Shown: piece by piece, positions 57,492-64,000 of the stretch
How positions within the stretch are numbered: position 1 is the first letter of the stretch
Layout: the number at the start of each line of letters is the position of its first letter
Source of the DNA: Variovorax saccharolyticus
Lineage (GTDB): Bacteria; Pseudomonadota; Gammaproteobacteria; Burkholderiales; Burkholderiaceae_C
Length of the DNA: 64,000 bases
Direction: 5' to 3'
Assembly: GCF_030316765.1 (NCBI RefSeq)
Contig: NZ_JASZYT010000002.1
Location: forward strand, 901,414 to 965,413
Notes under the pieces: model-generated
The model's input: only the letters and a program-made list of their open reading frames with translations
Told to the model about the DNA's origin: nothing
Database searches by the model: none
Translations under genes and position numbers: made by a program

Positions 57492-57554
57492 GTGATTCTC
57501 AGTTCTCGGTTGCGGACAGCGCCATGCGCGGGCCGATCTTGTTCCAGGGGTGGG

Positions 57555-58406
57555 TCACTTCTCGGTGTCCACGAGGCCCTTGACGAACCATTTCTGCATC
57601 AGGATCACCACCAGTGCGGGCGGCAGCATGGCCAGCAGCGCGGTCGCCATCACGATGTTCCATTCGTTCTGTCCGTCGCCGCCGGCGATCATCCGCTTGA
57701 TGCCGATCACCACCGGGTACATGTCTTCGCTGGTGGTGGCGAGCAGCGGCCACAGGTACTGGTTCCAGCCGTAGATGAACTGGATCACGAACAGGGCCGC
57801 GATCGAGGTCTTCGACAGCGGCAGCAGCACGTCCCAGAAGAAGCGCATCGGGCCGGCGCCGTCCATGCGGGCTGCTTCGATCAGCTCGTCGGGCACGGTC
57901 ATGAAGAACTGGCGGAACAGGAAGGTGGCGGTCGCCGAGGCGATCAGCGGGACCGTGAGGCCGGCGTAGCTGTTGAGCATGCCGAGGTCCGACACCACCT
58001 GGTAGGTCGGGCCGATCCGCACTTCGACCGGCAGCATCAGCGTGATGAAGATGGCCCAGAAGCACAGCGTCTTGAACGGAAAGCGGAAGTACACCACCGC
58101 GAAGGCCGACAGCAGCGAGATCGCGATCTTGCCGAAGGTGATGACCAGTGCCGTCACCAGGCTGACCCACATCATGCGGGCCACCGGAGCGGTGGAACCG
58201 GCGCCGGCCGTGCGGCCGAACAGCGCCGACTTGTATGTCTCCCAGAGGTGGCCGCCGGGCAAGAGCGGCATCGGCGCCTGCACGATCTCCTGCGCCGTGT
58301 GGCTGGAGGCGACGAAGGCCAGGTAGAGCGGAAAGGCGACGATCAGGACGCCGAAGATCATCACGGCGTGGGCCAGGATGCCCAGGGTGGGGCTGCGTTC
58401 GACCAT
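57555..58406 (-). CDS. ugpE: Glycerol-3-phosphate ABC transporter permease UgpE
   Basis: A 283-residue permease with six hydrophobic segments and the EAA loop [20 protein letters not shown]. The start ATG at 58406 shares one base with the ugpA stop (TGATG). It pairs with UgpA in the inner membrane. Confidence 0.95.
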   Translation of the reverse strand: MVERSPTLGILAHAVMIFGVLIVAFPLYLAFVASSHTAQEIVQAPMPLLPGGHLWETYKSALFGRTAGAGSTAPVARMMWVSLVTALVITFGKIAISLLSAFAVVYFRFPFKTLCFWAIFITLMLPVEVRIGPTYQVVSDLGMLNSYAGLTVPLIASATATFLFRQFFMTVPDELIEAARMDGAGPMRFFWDVLLPLSKTSIAALFVIQFIYGWNQYLWPLLATTSEDMYPVVIGIKRMIAGGDGQNEWNIVMATALLAMLPPALVVILMQKWFVKGLVDTEK

Positions 58407-59287
58407 CAGTAGTTCACCTTCTTTTCGACATAGCGGAACTGGACCACGGTGAGCACCACCACGATCGCCATCAGCACCACCGACTGGGCGGCCGAGCCGC
58501 CGAGGTCCATCGCCTTGAAGCCGTCGTAGTAGACCTTGTAGACCAGGATCGAGGTCGCCCGGCCCGGGCCGCCCTGGGTGGCGGCATCGACGATCGCGAA
58601 GGTGTCGAAGAAGGCGTAGACGATGTTGATCACCAGCAGGAAGAAGGTGGTCGGCGACAGCAGCGGGAACTGAACCGTCCAGAAGCGGCGCCAGGGTCCG
58701 GCCCCATCGATGGCGGCGGCCTCGATCAGCGACTTGGGGATGGACTGCAGTCCGGCCAGGAAGAACAGGAAGTTGTAGGAGATCTGCTTCCAGACCGCGG
58801 CCATCACGATCAGCGTCATGGCGTGGGTCGAATTGAGCAGGTGGTTCCAGTCGATGCCGACCTTGGCGAGCGCGTAGGCGACCACGCCCAGCGAGGGCGA
58901 GAACATGAAGACCCACAGCACGGCGGCCACCGCGGGGGCCACGGCATAGGGCAGGATCAGCAGCGTCTTGTAGACCATCGCGCCACGCACGATGCGGTCC
59001 GCGAAGATGGCCAGCACGAGCGAGATCGTGAGTCCGAAGAAGGCCACCAGGATCGAGAACAGCGCCGTGGTCTCGAACGAGGCGATGTACTTCGGGTCCG
59101 CGAACAACTGCTTGAAGTTGTCGAGGCCGACCCATTCGGTCGATGTGCCGAAGGCGTCCTGCATCTGCATCGATTGCATCAACGCCTGGCTGGCCGGCCA
59201 GAAGAAGAACACGATGATGACGGCCATCTGCGGCGCTAGCAGCGCCCAGGGCAGCCAGCCCGAGCGAAAGACGACGCGTTTTTCCAT
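58406..59287 (-). CDS. ugpA: Glycerol-3-phosphate ABC transporter permease UgpA
   Basis: A 293-residue permease with six hydrophobic segments and the EAA loop [20 protein letters not shown]. It is separated from ugpB by 167 bases containing a terminator-like hairpin, which may lower its expression relative to ugpB. Confidence 0.95.
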   Translation of the reverse strand: MEKRVVFRSGWLPWALLAPQMAVIIVFFFWPASQALMQSMQMQDAFGTSTEWVGLDNFKQLFADPKYIASFETTALFSILVAFFGLTISLVLAIFADRIVRGAMVYKTLLILPYAVAPAVAAVLWVFMFSPSLGVVAYALAKVGIDWNHLLNSTHAMTLIVMAAVWKQISYNFLFFLAGLQSIPKSLIEAAAIDGAGPWRRFWTVQFPLLSPTTFFLLVINIVYAFFDTFAIVDAATQGGPGRATSILVYKVYYDGFKAMDLGGSAAQSVVLMAIVVVLTVVQFRYVEKKVNY

Positions 59288-59296
59288 GAATCCCTC

Positions 59297-59332
59297 AAAA
59301 AGAAACCCCGCCGATTCTTAGGCCCGGCGGGG
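59297..59332 (-). terminator. Attenuator-like terminator between ugpB and ugpA
   Basis: On the minus strand CCCCGCCG and CGGCGGGG (plus-strand 59325-59332 and 59306-59313) form an 8-bp GC stem, followed by TTTCTTTTT. It lies 9 bases before the ugpA start. It is a good rho-independent terminator inside the operon. Partial read-through would give more UgpB than membrane components. Confidence 0.75.
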
Positions 59333-59379
59333 CTGCGAGTCTAACTGTGTCTGGCCTGCGTCCGGCACGCCGGCAAGCA

Positions 59380-59402
59380 CCCTCCCCGCTTGGCGGGGAG
59401 GG
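59380..59402. repeat. Second hairpin in the ugpB-ugpA gap
   Basis: CCCTCCCCGC and GCGGGGAGGG form a perfect 10-bp stem with a TTG loop, 53 bases after the ugpB stop on the minus strand. It has no T run, so it is more likely an mRNA 3'-end stabiliser or a dispersed repeat than a terminator. Confidence 0.6.
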
Positions 59403-59454
59403 CAGGGTGGGGTGCCGTCCTGTGCCCGAAGGGCTGCAAGGGCGCCAGACCTTG

Positions 59455-60765
59455 TCAGCCCTTGTTGGCTTTCTGGAAGCGCTCCAGCTGCTCGTTGCCG
59501 CGCGTCACGATCGCGTCGAGGGCTTCCTTGGCCGTCTTCTTGCCGCTCCAGACCTGCTCCAGTTCTTCGTCCTCGATGGCGCGGATCTGCACATAGTTGC
59601 CCAGGCGGATGCCGCGGCTCTTGTCGGTCACCTTGCGGATCATCTGCGTCACGGCGACGTCGGTGCCCGGATTCTGCTTGTAGAAGCCGGACTTGTCGGT
59701 TAGCTGGTAGGCGGCCGTGGTGATCGGCAGGTAGCCGGTGCGCTTGTGGCTGGCCGACTGCACTTCAGGCGTCGAGATGAAGCTGAAGAACTTGGCGATG
59801 CCCTTGTATTCCTCGGACTTCTTGCCCGCCATCACCCACAGGCTGGCGCCGCCGATGACCGTGTTCTGGGGTGCGCCCGGCACATCGGGGTAGTAGGGCA
59901 ATGCCGTCAGGCCGTAGGCGAACTTGGCGTTCTTGGCCACGTTGCCGTAGAAGCCGGACGAGGTCGCGATCATGGCGCACTCGCCCGAAACGAACGAAGC
60001 CTCGGGGATGTTGGAGCGGCCCTTGTAGATGAACAGTCCCTGCTTGGCCATGCTCGCCAGGTTCTCGATGTGGCGCTCGTGCAGCGGCGAGTTGACCTTC
60101 AGGCGGGTGTCCAGACCGGACAGGCCGTTGTTCTTGGTCGCGAACTCAACGTTGTGCCAGGCCGAGAAGCTCTCGAGCTGGGTCCAGTTCTGCCAGGCTG
60201 TCGTGAACGGGCACTTGTGGCCGCTGGCCTTGAGCTTGGCGGCGGCCGCGACCACTTCGGGCCAGGTCGCCGGCGCCTTGTCGGTCGGCAGGCCGGCCGC
60301 CTTGAAGGCGTCCTTGTTGAAATAGAAAACTGTGGTCGAGCTGTTGAACGGGAAGCTCAGCATCTGGCCGTTGGGTGCCGTGTAGTAGCCGGCCACCGCG
60401 GGGATGTAGGCAGCGGGGTCGAACTTCTCGCCGGCATCCTTCATGACCTGGCCCGCCGGCACGATGGCGCCCTTGCTGGCCATCATGGTGGCGGTGCCGA
60501 CTTCGAACACCTGCAGGATGTGGGGCGCGTTGCCGGCCCGGAAGGCGGCGATGGCGGCCGTCATGGATTCGTCGTACTGGCCCTTGTAGGTCGGCACGAT
60601 CTTGAAATCCTTCTGGCTCTCGTTGAACTGCCGGGCCAGGTCGTTGACCCATTCGCCGTTGACGGCGGTCATGGAATGCCACCACTGGATCTCGGTCTGA
60701 GCCAACGCGGATGTGGAAAGCGTTGCGGCCAGCGCCGATACCAAGGCGAGCGTTTTGAATCGCAT
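59455..60765 (-). CDS. ugpB: Glycerol-3-phosphate ABC transporter substrate-binding protein
   Basis: A 436-residue periplasmic binding protein with signal peptide MRFKTLALVSALAATLSTSA and the start of the mature protein QTEIQWWHSMTAVNGEWV. It has the UgpB-like segments PFNSSTTVFYFNKDAFKAAG and GGASLWVMAGKKSEEYKG. It binds glycerol-3-phosphate or its diesters. It is the first gene of ugpBAECQ and is divergent from serA. Confidence 0.94.
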   Translation of the reverse strand: MRFKTLALVSALAATLSTSALAQTEIQWWHSMTAVNGEWVNDLARQFNESQKDFKIVPTYKGQYDESMTAAIAAFRAGNAPHILQVFEVGTATMMASKGAIVPAGQVMKDAGEKFDPAAYIPAVAGYYTAPNGQMLSFPFNSSTTVFYFNKDAFKAAGLPTDKAPATWPEVVAAAAKLKASGHKCPFTTAWQNWTQLESFSAWHNVEFATKNNGLSGLDTRLKVNSPLHERHIENLASMAKQGLFIYKGRSNIPEASFVSGECAMIATSSGFYGNVAKNAKFAYGLTALPYYPDVPGAPQNTVIGGASLWVMAGKKSEEYKGIAKFFSFISTPEVQSASHKRTGYLPITTAAYQLTDKSGFYKQNPGTDVAVTQMIRKVTDKSRGIRLGNYVQIRAIEDEELEQVWSGKKTAKEALDAIVTRGNEQLERFQKANKG

Positions 60766-60950
60766 GAAGACTCCTGAGGGGAAATGAAAGCGCGGATGCT
60801 AGGTCGCGCGTATGACACGACAGCGTCACATATTCTTTGTGCGCGACACAGTGTCCACCAGCCGGGGAAACCCTTTTGGTGCACCGCGGCAGGCAGGGCA
60901 TGCTGCGGCGCACCATGCTAGCATCGTCACCCGACTTTCTGGCCTCCGGA

Positions 60951-62180
60951 ATGAGCAAGACTTCACTCGACAAAAGCAAGATCAAGTTCCTCCTGCTCGA
61001 GGGCATCCATCCGTCGGCGGTCGAGGTGCTGCAGGCCGCGGGCTACAGCAACATCGAGTCGCTTCCCGGCGCCTTGCCGGACGCCGAGCTCAAGTCCCGC
61101 ATCGCCGACGTGCACTTCCTCGGAATCCGTTCGCGCACCCAGTTGACCGCCGAGGTGTTCGCCGAGGCGCAAAAACTGGTGGCGGTGGGCTGCTTCTGCA
61201 TCGGCACCAACCAGGTCGATCTGGAGTCGGCGCGGGAGCATGGCGTCGCGGTCTTCAACGCCCCTTATTCCAATACCCGCTCGGTCGCCGAACTGGTGCT
61301 GGCCGAGGCCATCCTGCTGCTGCGCGGCGTGCCCGAGAAGAGCGCGGTCGCGCACCGCGGCGGCTGGCTCAAGTCGGCCGACAACGCCTTCGAGATCCGC
61401 GGCAAGACGCTCGGCATCGTGGGCTACGGCTCGATCGGCGCCCAGCTCTCGGTGCTGGCCGAGGCGCTCGGCATGAACGTCTGCTTCTTCGATGTCGTCA
61501 CCAAGCTGCCGCTGGGCAATGCGCGCCAGGTCCGCTTGCTGCCCGACCTGCTGGCGCAGAGCGACATCGTGAGCCTGCACGTGCCCGAGACCCAGGCCAC
61601 GCAATGGATGATCGGCGCCACCGAGATCGCGGCCATGAAGCCGGGCTCGATCCTGATCAACGCCTCGCGCGGCACCGTGGTCGAGATCGAAGCCCTGGCC
61701 GAGGCGCTGAAGGCCAGGAAGCTGCTGGGCGCCGCGGTCGATGTCTTCCCGGTCGAGCCGCGCAGCAACAAGGACGAGTTCCAGTCGCCGCTGCGCGGGC
61801 TCGACAACGTGATCCTGACGCCCCACATCGGGGGCTCCACCATGGAAGCACAGGCCAATATCGGCCTCGAGGTTGCCGAGAAGCTGGTCAAGTACAGCGA
61901 CAACGGCACTTCGACCTCGTCGGTGAATTTCCCCGAGGTGGCGCTGCCGGCACACCCTGGCAAGCATCGTCTGCTGCACGTGCACCGCAACGTCCCGGGC
62001 GTGCTGTCGGAGATCAACCGGATCTTCTCCGACAACCGGATCAACATCGCCTCGCAGTTCCTGCAGACCGACGACAAGGTCGGCTACGTGGTGACCGACA
62101 TCGACGCCGCTTCGTCCGACCTGGCCCTCGAAAAACTGGCCAAGGTGCCCGGAACGATCCGCAGCCGCGTGCTGTTCTAG
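60951..62180 (+). CDS. serA: D-3-phosphoglycerate dehydrogenase
   Basis: A 409-residue product from MSKTSLDKSKIKF (60951), equal in length to the short E. coli SerA form. It has the NAD-binding GIVGYGSIGAQLSVLAEALG, substrate/catalytic segments INASRGTVVEI and LTPHIGGSTMEAQ, and a C-terminal ACT domain (HRNVPGVLSEINRIFSDNRI) for serine feedback. An ATG at 60915 is also possible. It is the first enzyme of serine synthesis. Confidence 0.95.
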   Translation: MSKTSLDKSKIKFLLLEGIHPSAVEVLQAAGYSNIESLPGALPDAELKSRIADVHFLGIRSRTQLTAEVFAEAQKLVAVGCFCIGTNQVDLESAREHGVAVFNAPYSNTRSVAELVLAEAILLLRGVPEKSAVAHRGGWLKSADNAFEIRGKTLGIVGYGSIGAQLSVLAEALGMNVCFFDVVTKLPLGNARQVRLLPDLLAQSDIVSLHVPETQATQWMIGATEIAAMKPGSILINASRGTVVEIEALAEALKARKLLGAAVDVFPVEPRSNKDEFQSPLRGLDNVILTPHIGGSTMEAQANIGLEVAEKLVKYSDNGTSTSSVNFPEVALPAHPGKHRLLHVHRNVPGVLSEINRIFSDNRINIASQFLQTDDKVGYVVTDIDAASSDLALEKLAKVPGTIRSRVLF

Positions 62181-62347
62181 CCGCCGCGGTCGCCTGTCGG
62201 CGGATCTCGACGCCGTTCGACGTATTCCCGGTCCGGACCTCGTCGGCCGGGGGCTCGATGCAGCGCCCGGTGTGGTGCTTAAGCAAATTACCTCACAGTC
62301 TTTTGTGAAAGGGTGTAATTCGCACACCACCCCGCTGGCCCCCTTTG

Positions 62348-62363
62348 GCAACGATTTCGTTGC
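62348..62363. promoter_or_regulatory. Palindrome upstream of the lipoprotein gene
   Basis: GCAACGA-TT-TCGTTGC is a perfect 7-2-7 inverted repeat, 161 bases before the lipoprotein start. It is the only clear feature in the 343-base AT-richer gap after serA (62181-62523) and could be an operator for that gene. Confidence 0.45.
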
Positions 62364-62523
62364 ATTTGTCGTCCGTTGCCTACGCTGAAAGAATTAATTC
62401 TGCGACGGAAAGCAGCCCATTGGTAACTCGATGTCGCTGCACAAAATGTAGGAAATGCCTTGCGCCGCCTCATTGCATTGACATGCTTAAGTCAGAAAAT
62501 CATGTCAATTGGAGGAATCAGGC

Positions 62524-64000
62524 GTGAAAGTAATATCAAAGTTCTGCTGCCTCACAGCGTTTGTCGTCCTGGCAGGCTGTGGTGGTGGAAGCTCAGGCAG
62601 CTCATTCGATGCATCGAGCGTCGGTGCGGCCGCCCCCGCGACGGCGGCCAAGTCCGCTGACGTCGTATCGGCAAGCTACGTCGACGACGGAAGCGGAACC
62701 GCAACCAAGCAGGCCGGCGTCCAGAAGCTCGACGCTACCTGGATCCGCATCGCGGGCGAAGACCAGTCGTTCACGGTCCCGGCCGGAACCGTCGTCCAGT
62801 ACGGCGCCAACGACTCGTGGACTCAAAAGACCGTGTCCGGCACCGCGGCTTGCCGCAACATCTTCTTCGGCGGCGATCCCGCTCCCGGCGTCGCCAAGGG
62901 CTGCTATGCGCAGACCGGCACGACGGGCGGGGGTACGACGCCGACGACACCCACCACACCCACCACACCCACCACACCCACGACCACGCTGCTGGCGAAT
63001 GAAGGCGCATCGTTCACCGTCGCCACCGCCACCACGGTGAAGTACGGTGCTGGATCGAGCTGGGTCGAGAGGTCGGTGACGGGGTCGGCGGTTTGCAACA
63101 ACAACTTCTTCGGCCGGGATCCGGCGCCCAACGTCGTGAAGGCCTGCTATTCGGTGGTGACGGCGCCGACCACGCCGACGACGCCCACCACGCCGACCAC
63201 ACCCACGACGCCGACGACGCCCACCACCGGCTTGCTGGCGAATGAAGGCGCCTCGTTCACCGTCGCTGCCGCCACTGCGGTGAAGTACGGTGCGGGATCG
63301 AGTTGGGTCGAGAGGTCGGTGACGGGCTCGGGTATCTGCAACAACGACTTTTTCGGCCGGGATCCGGCGCCCGGCGTCGTGAAGGCCTGCTACGCGGTGA
63401 GCAGCACCGGAACCACGCCGCCGACCTCCGGCGGAGGAACCACGACGCCGCCGACCTCTGGCGGAGGAACGACGACGCCGCCGACCACCGGGGGCGACCC
63501 CTTGTCTGCGACGGCCTACGTGGCCATGGCGGCCCAGATGGGCAAGGCCGAGGGCATCGAATACCGCTACGGCCCGACACCGAGCGCCTACGGCACGACC
63601 GGCAACAACGGCCGCACCAGCCTGCAGGCCCTGCCGAGCAATCCATACAACCCGATCGCGGCCCCGGCCGGGCAGCGCTCGTGCAATGCCGCCGGATGGT
63701 GCGGCACCTGGCAGGTCGGCGGTCCGCTGAAGTCCGAGGAAGGCGACTATTCGTCGGACATCATGCATGTGGCCTTCGTGTCCAACAACCTGACGCGGTT
63801 CGCCGGTGCGGCGAACCTGCAGGCGATCGCCGCGGCGCACAACGCCTTCGCGCTGGCGCCCCAGCCGAGCTGGACCACCTATGGCAGCTCCTCCTGGTCC
63901 GCCACCAGCGGTTCCACCGACGGCGCCGAGGACTTCGTGCTCGGCGAGTACCGCAAGAGAGGCCTCAATCCTTCCGTGCCGGTGGCGGTGAGCCGCTGCT
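62524..64000 (+). CDS. Modular secreted lipoprotein with three repeated domains (3' end outside window)
   Basis: The gene starts with GTG at 62524 behind GGAGG (8-base spacing) and stays open to the window end, at least 492 residues. The signal peptide ends in a lipobox, FVVLAGC, so it is lipid-anchored. Three copies of a 55-residue domain follow (about residues 75-134, 157-212 and 236-293). Each has FTV..., VKYGAGSSWVERSVTGS, a Cys, FFGRDPAP and a closing ACY, and the paired Cys suggest a disulfide. Linkers are PTT repeats and then PPTSGGGTT repeats. After about residue 325 a new region begins (TAYVAMAAQMGKAEGIEYRY) with no family that I recognise. It may be a cell-surface or carbohydrate-related protein. 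Confidence 0.85.
   Translation, partial: MKVISKFCCLTAFVVLAGCGGGSSGSSFDASSVGAAAPATAAKSADVVSASYVDDGSGTATKQAGVQKLDATWIRIAGEDQSFTVPAGTVVQYGANDSWTQKTVSGTAACRNIFFGGDPAPGVAKGCYAQTGTTGGGTTPTTPTTPTTPTTPTTTLLANEGASFTVATATTVKYGAGSSWVERSVTGSAVCNNNFFGRDPAPNVVKACYSVVTAPTTPTTPTTPTTPTTPTTPTTGLLANEGASFTVAAATAVKYGAGSSWVERSVTGSGICNNDFFGRDPAPGVVKACYAVSSTGTTPPTSGGGTTTPPTSGGGTTTPPTTGGDPLSATAYVAMAAQMGKAEGIEYRYGPTPSAYGTTGNNGRTSLQALPSNPYNPIAAPAGQRSCNAAGWCGTWQVGGPLKSEEGDYSSDIMHVAFVSNNLTRFAGAANLQAIAAAHNAFALAPQPSWTTYGSSSWSATSGSTDGAEDFVLGEYRKRGLNPSVPVAVSRC

Noticed and set aside
62944..63220. CRISPR-like array in the repetitive ACC-rich stretch
   Set aside because: The repeats are short in-frame Thr-Pro codon repeats inside an open reading frame, with no spacers and no cas genes.

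Overview
The window looks like a Burkholderiales chromosome, probably Comamonadaceae (Variovorax-like). The evidence is the core gene set from about 38 kb onward (ispB, rplU, rpmA, obgE, proB, rppH, proS; grxD, prmC, prfA, hemA; ugpBAECQ; serA), its high GC, and the style of its intergenic repeats. It falls into two parts. Bases 1 to about 38,033 are an integrated accessory element. Bases 38,034 to 64,000 are ordinary chromosome. The junction is a tRNA-Pro(CGG) gene (38034-38110, minus strand) whose 3' end faces a tyrosine integrase gene (36166-37713). The other end of the element lies left of the window.

The element reads as follows from left to right. First come the 3' end of an Hsp70-like gene and a minus-strand operon of three genes: a GHKL (MORC/Hsp90-type) ATPase, a GIY-YIG nuclease and an unknown small protein. 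Divergent from it is an Ssp-type single-strand DNA phosphorothioation defence operon, sspB-sspC-sspD-sspE (3539-11088). It has no sspA here, so a cysteine desulfurase encoded elsewhere would have to supply sulfur. The control region shared by the two operons holds a near-consensus LexA (SOS) box at 3374-3393. Next are a BP74-like protein, an HTH-tyrosine-recombinase fusion, a TrfA-like replication initiator with iteron-like repeats, and four single-gene units each preceded by a copy of a 21-bp repeat. A cargo block for detoxification follows: an MFS pump with its LysR regulator, then a second LysR divergent from an old yellow enzyme, pirin, isochorismatase-like hydrolase and FAD monooxygenase. 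After it come an AraC regulator divergent from a 57-residue Cys-rich metallothionein-like peptide plus a DUF2938 protein. Last is a tightly overlapping minus-strand operon (35548-30647) that looks like an RNA-repair or RNA-processing cassette: KptA fused to an extra domain, a HAD phosphatase with a degenerate copy, a calcineurin-like phosphoesterase and a DEDD exonuclease. A KfrA-like DNA-binding protein and the integrase close the element.

The chromosomal part carries isoprenoid-quinone synthesis (ispB), ribosomal proteins L21 and L27 with the Obg GTPase, proline synthesis (proB), RppH, ProS, a lytic transglycosylase, a CorC-type transporter and an AAA ATPase. It continues with glutaredoxin, release factor 1 with its methylase PrmC, HemA, a large MscS-family channel, the glycerol-3-phosphate ABC transporter with its phosphodiesterase (ugpBAECQ), and SerA. 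It ends in a modular secreted lipoprotein with three repeated domains joined by Thr-Pro linkers, cut by the window edge.

Family names come from motif recognition by eye. No database search was run.
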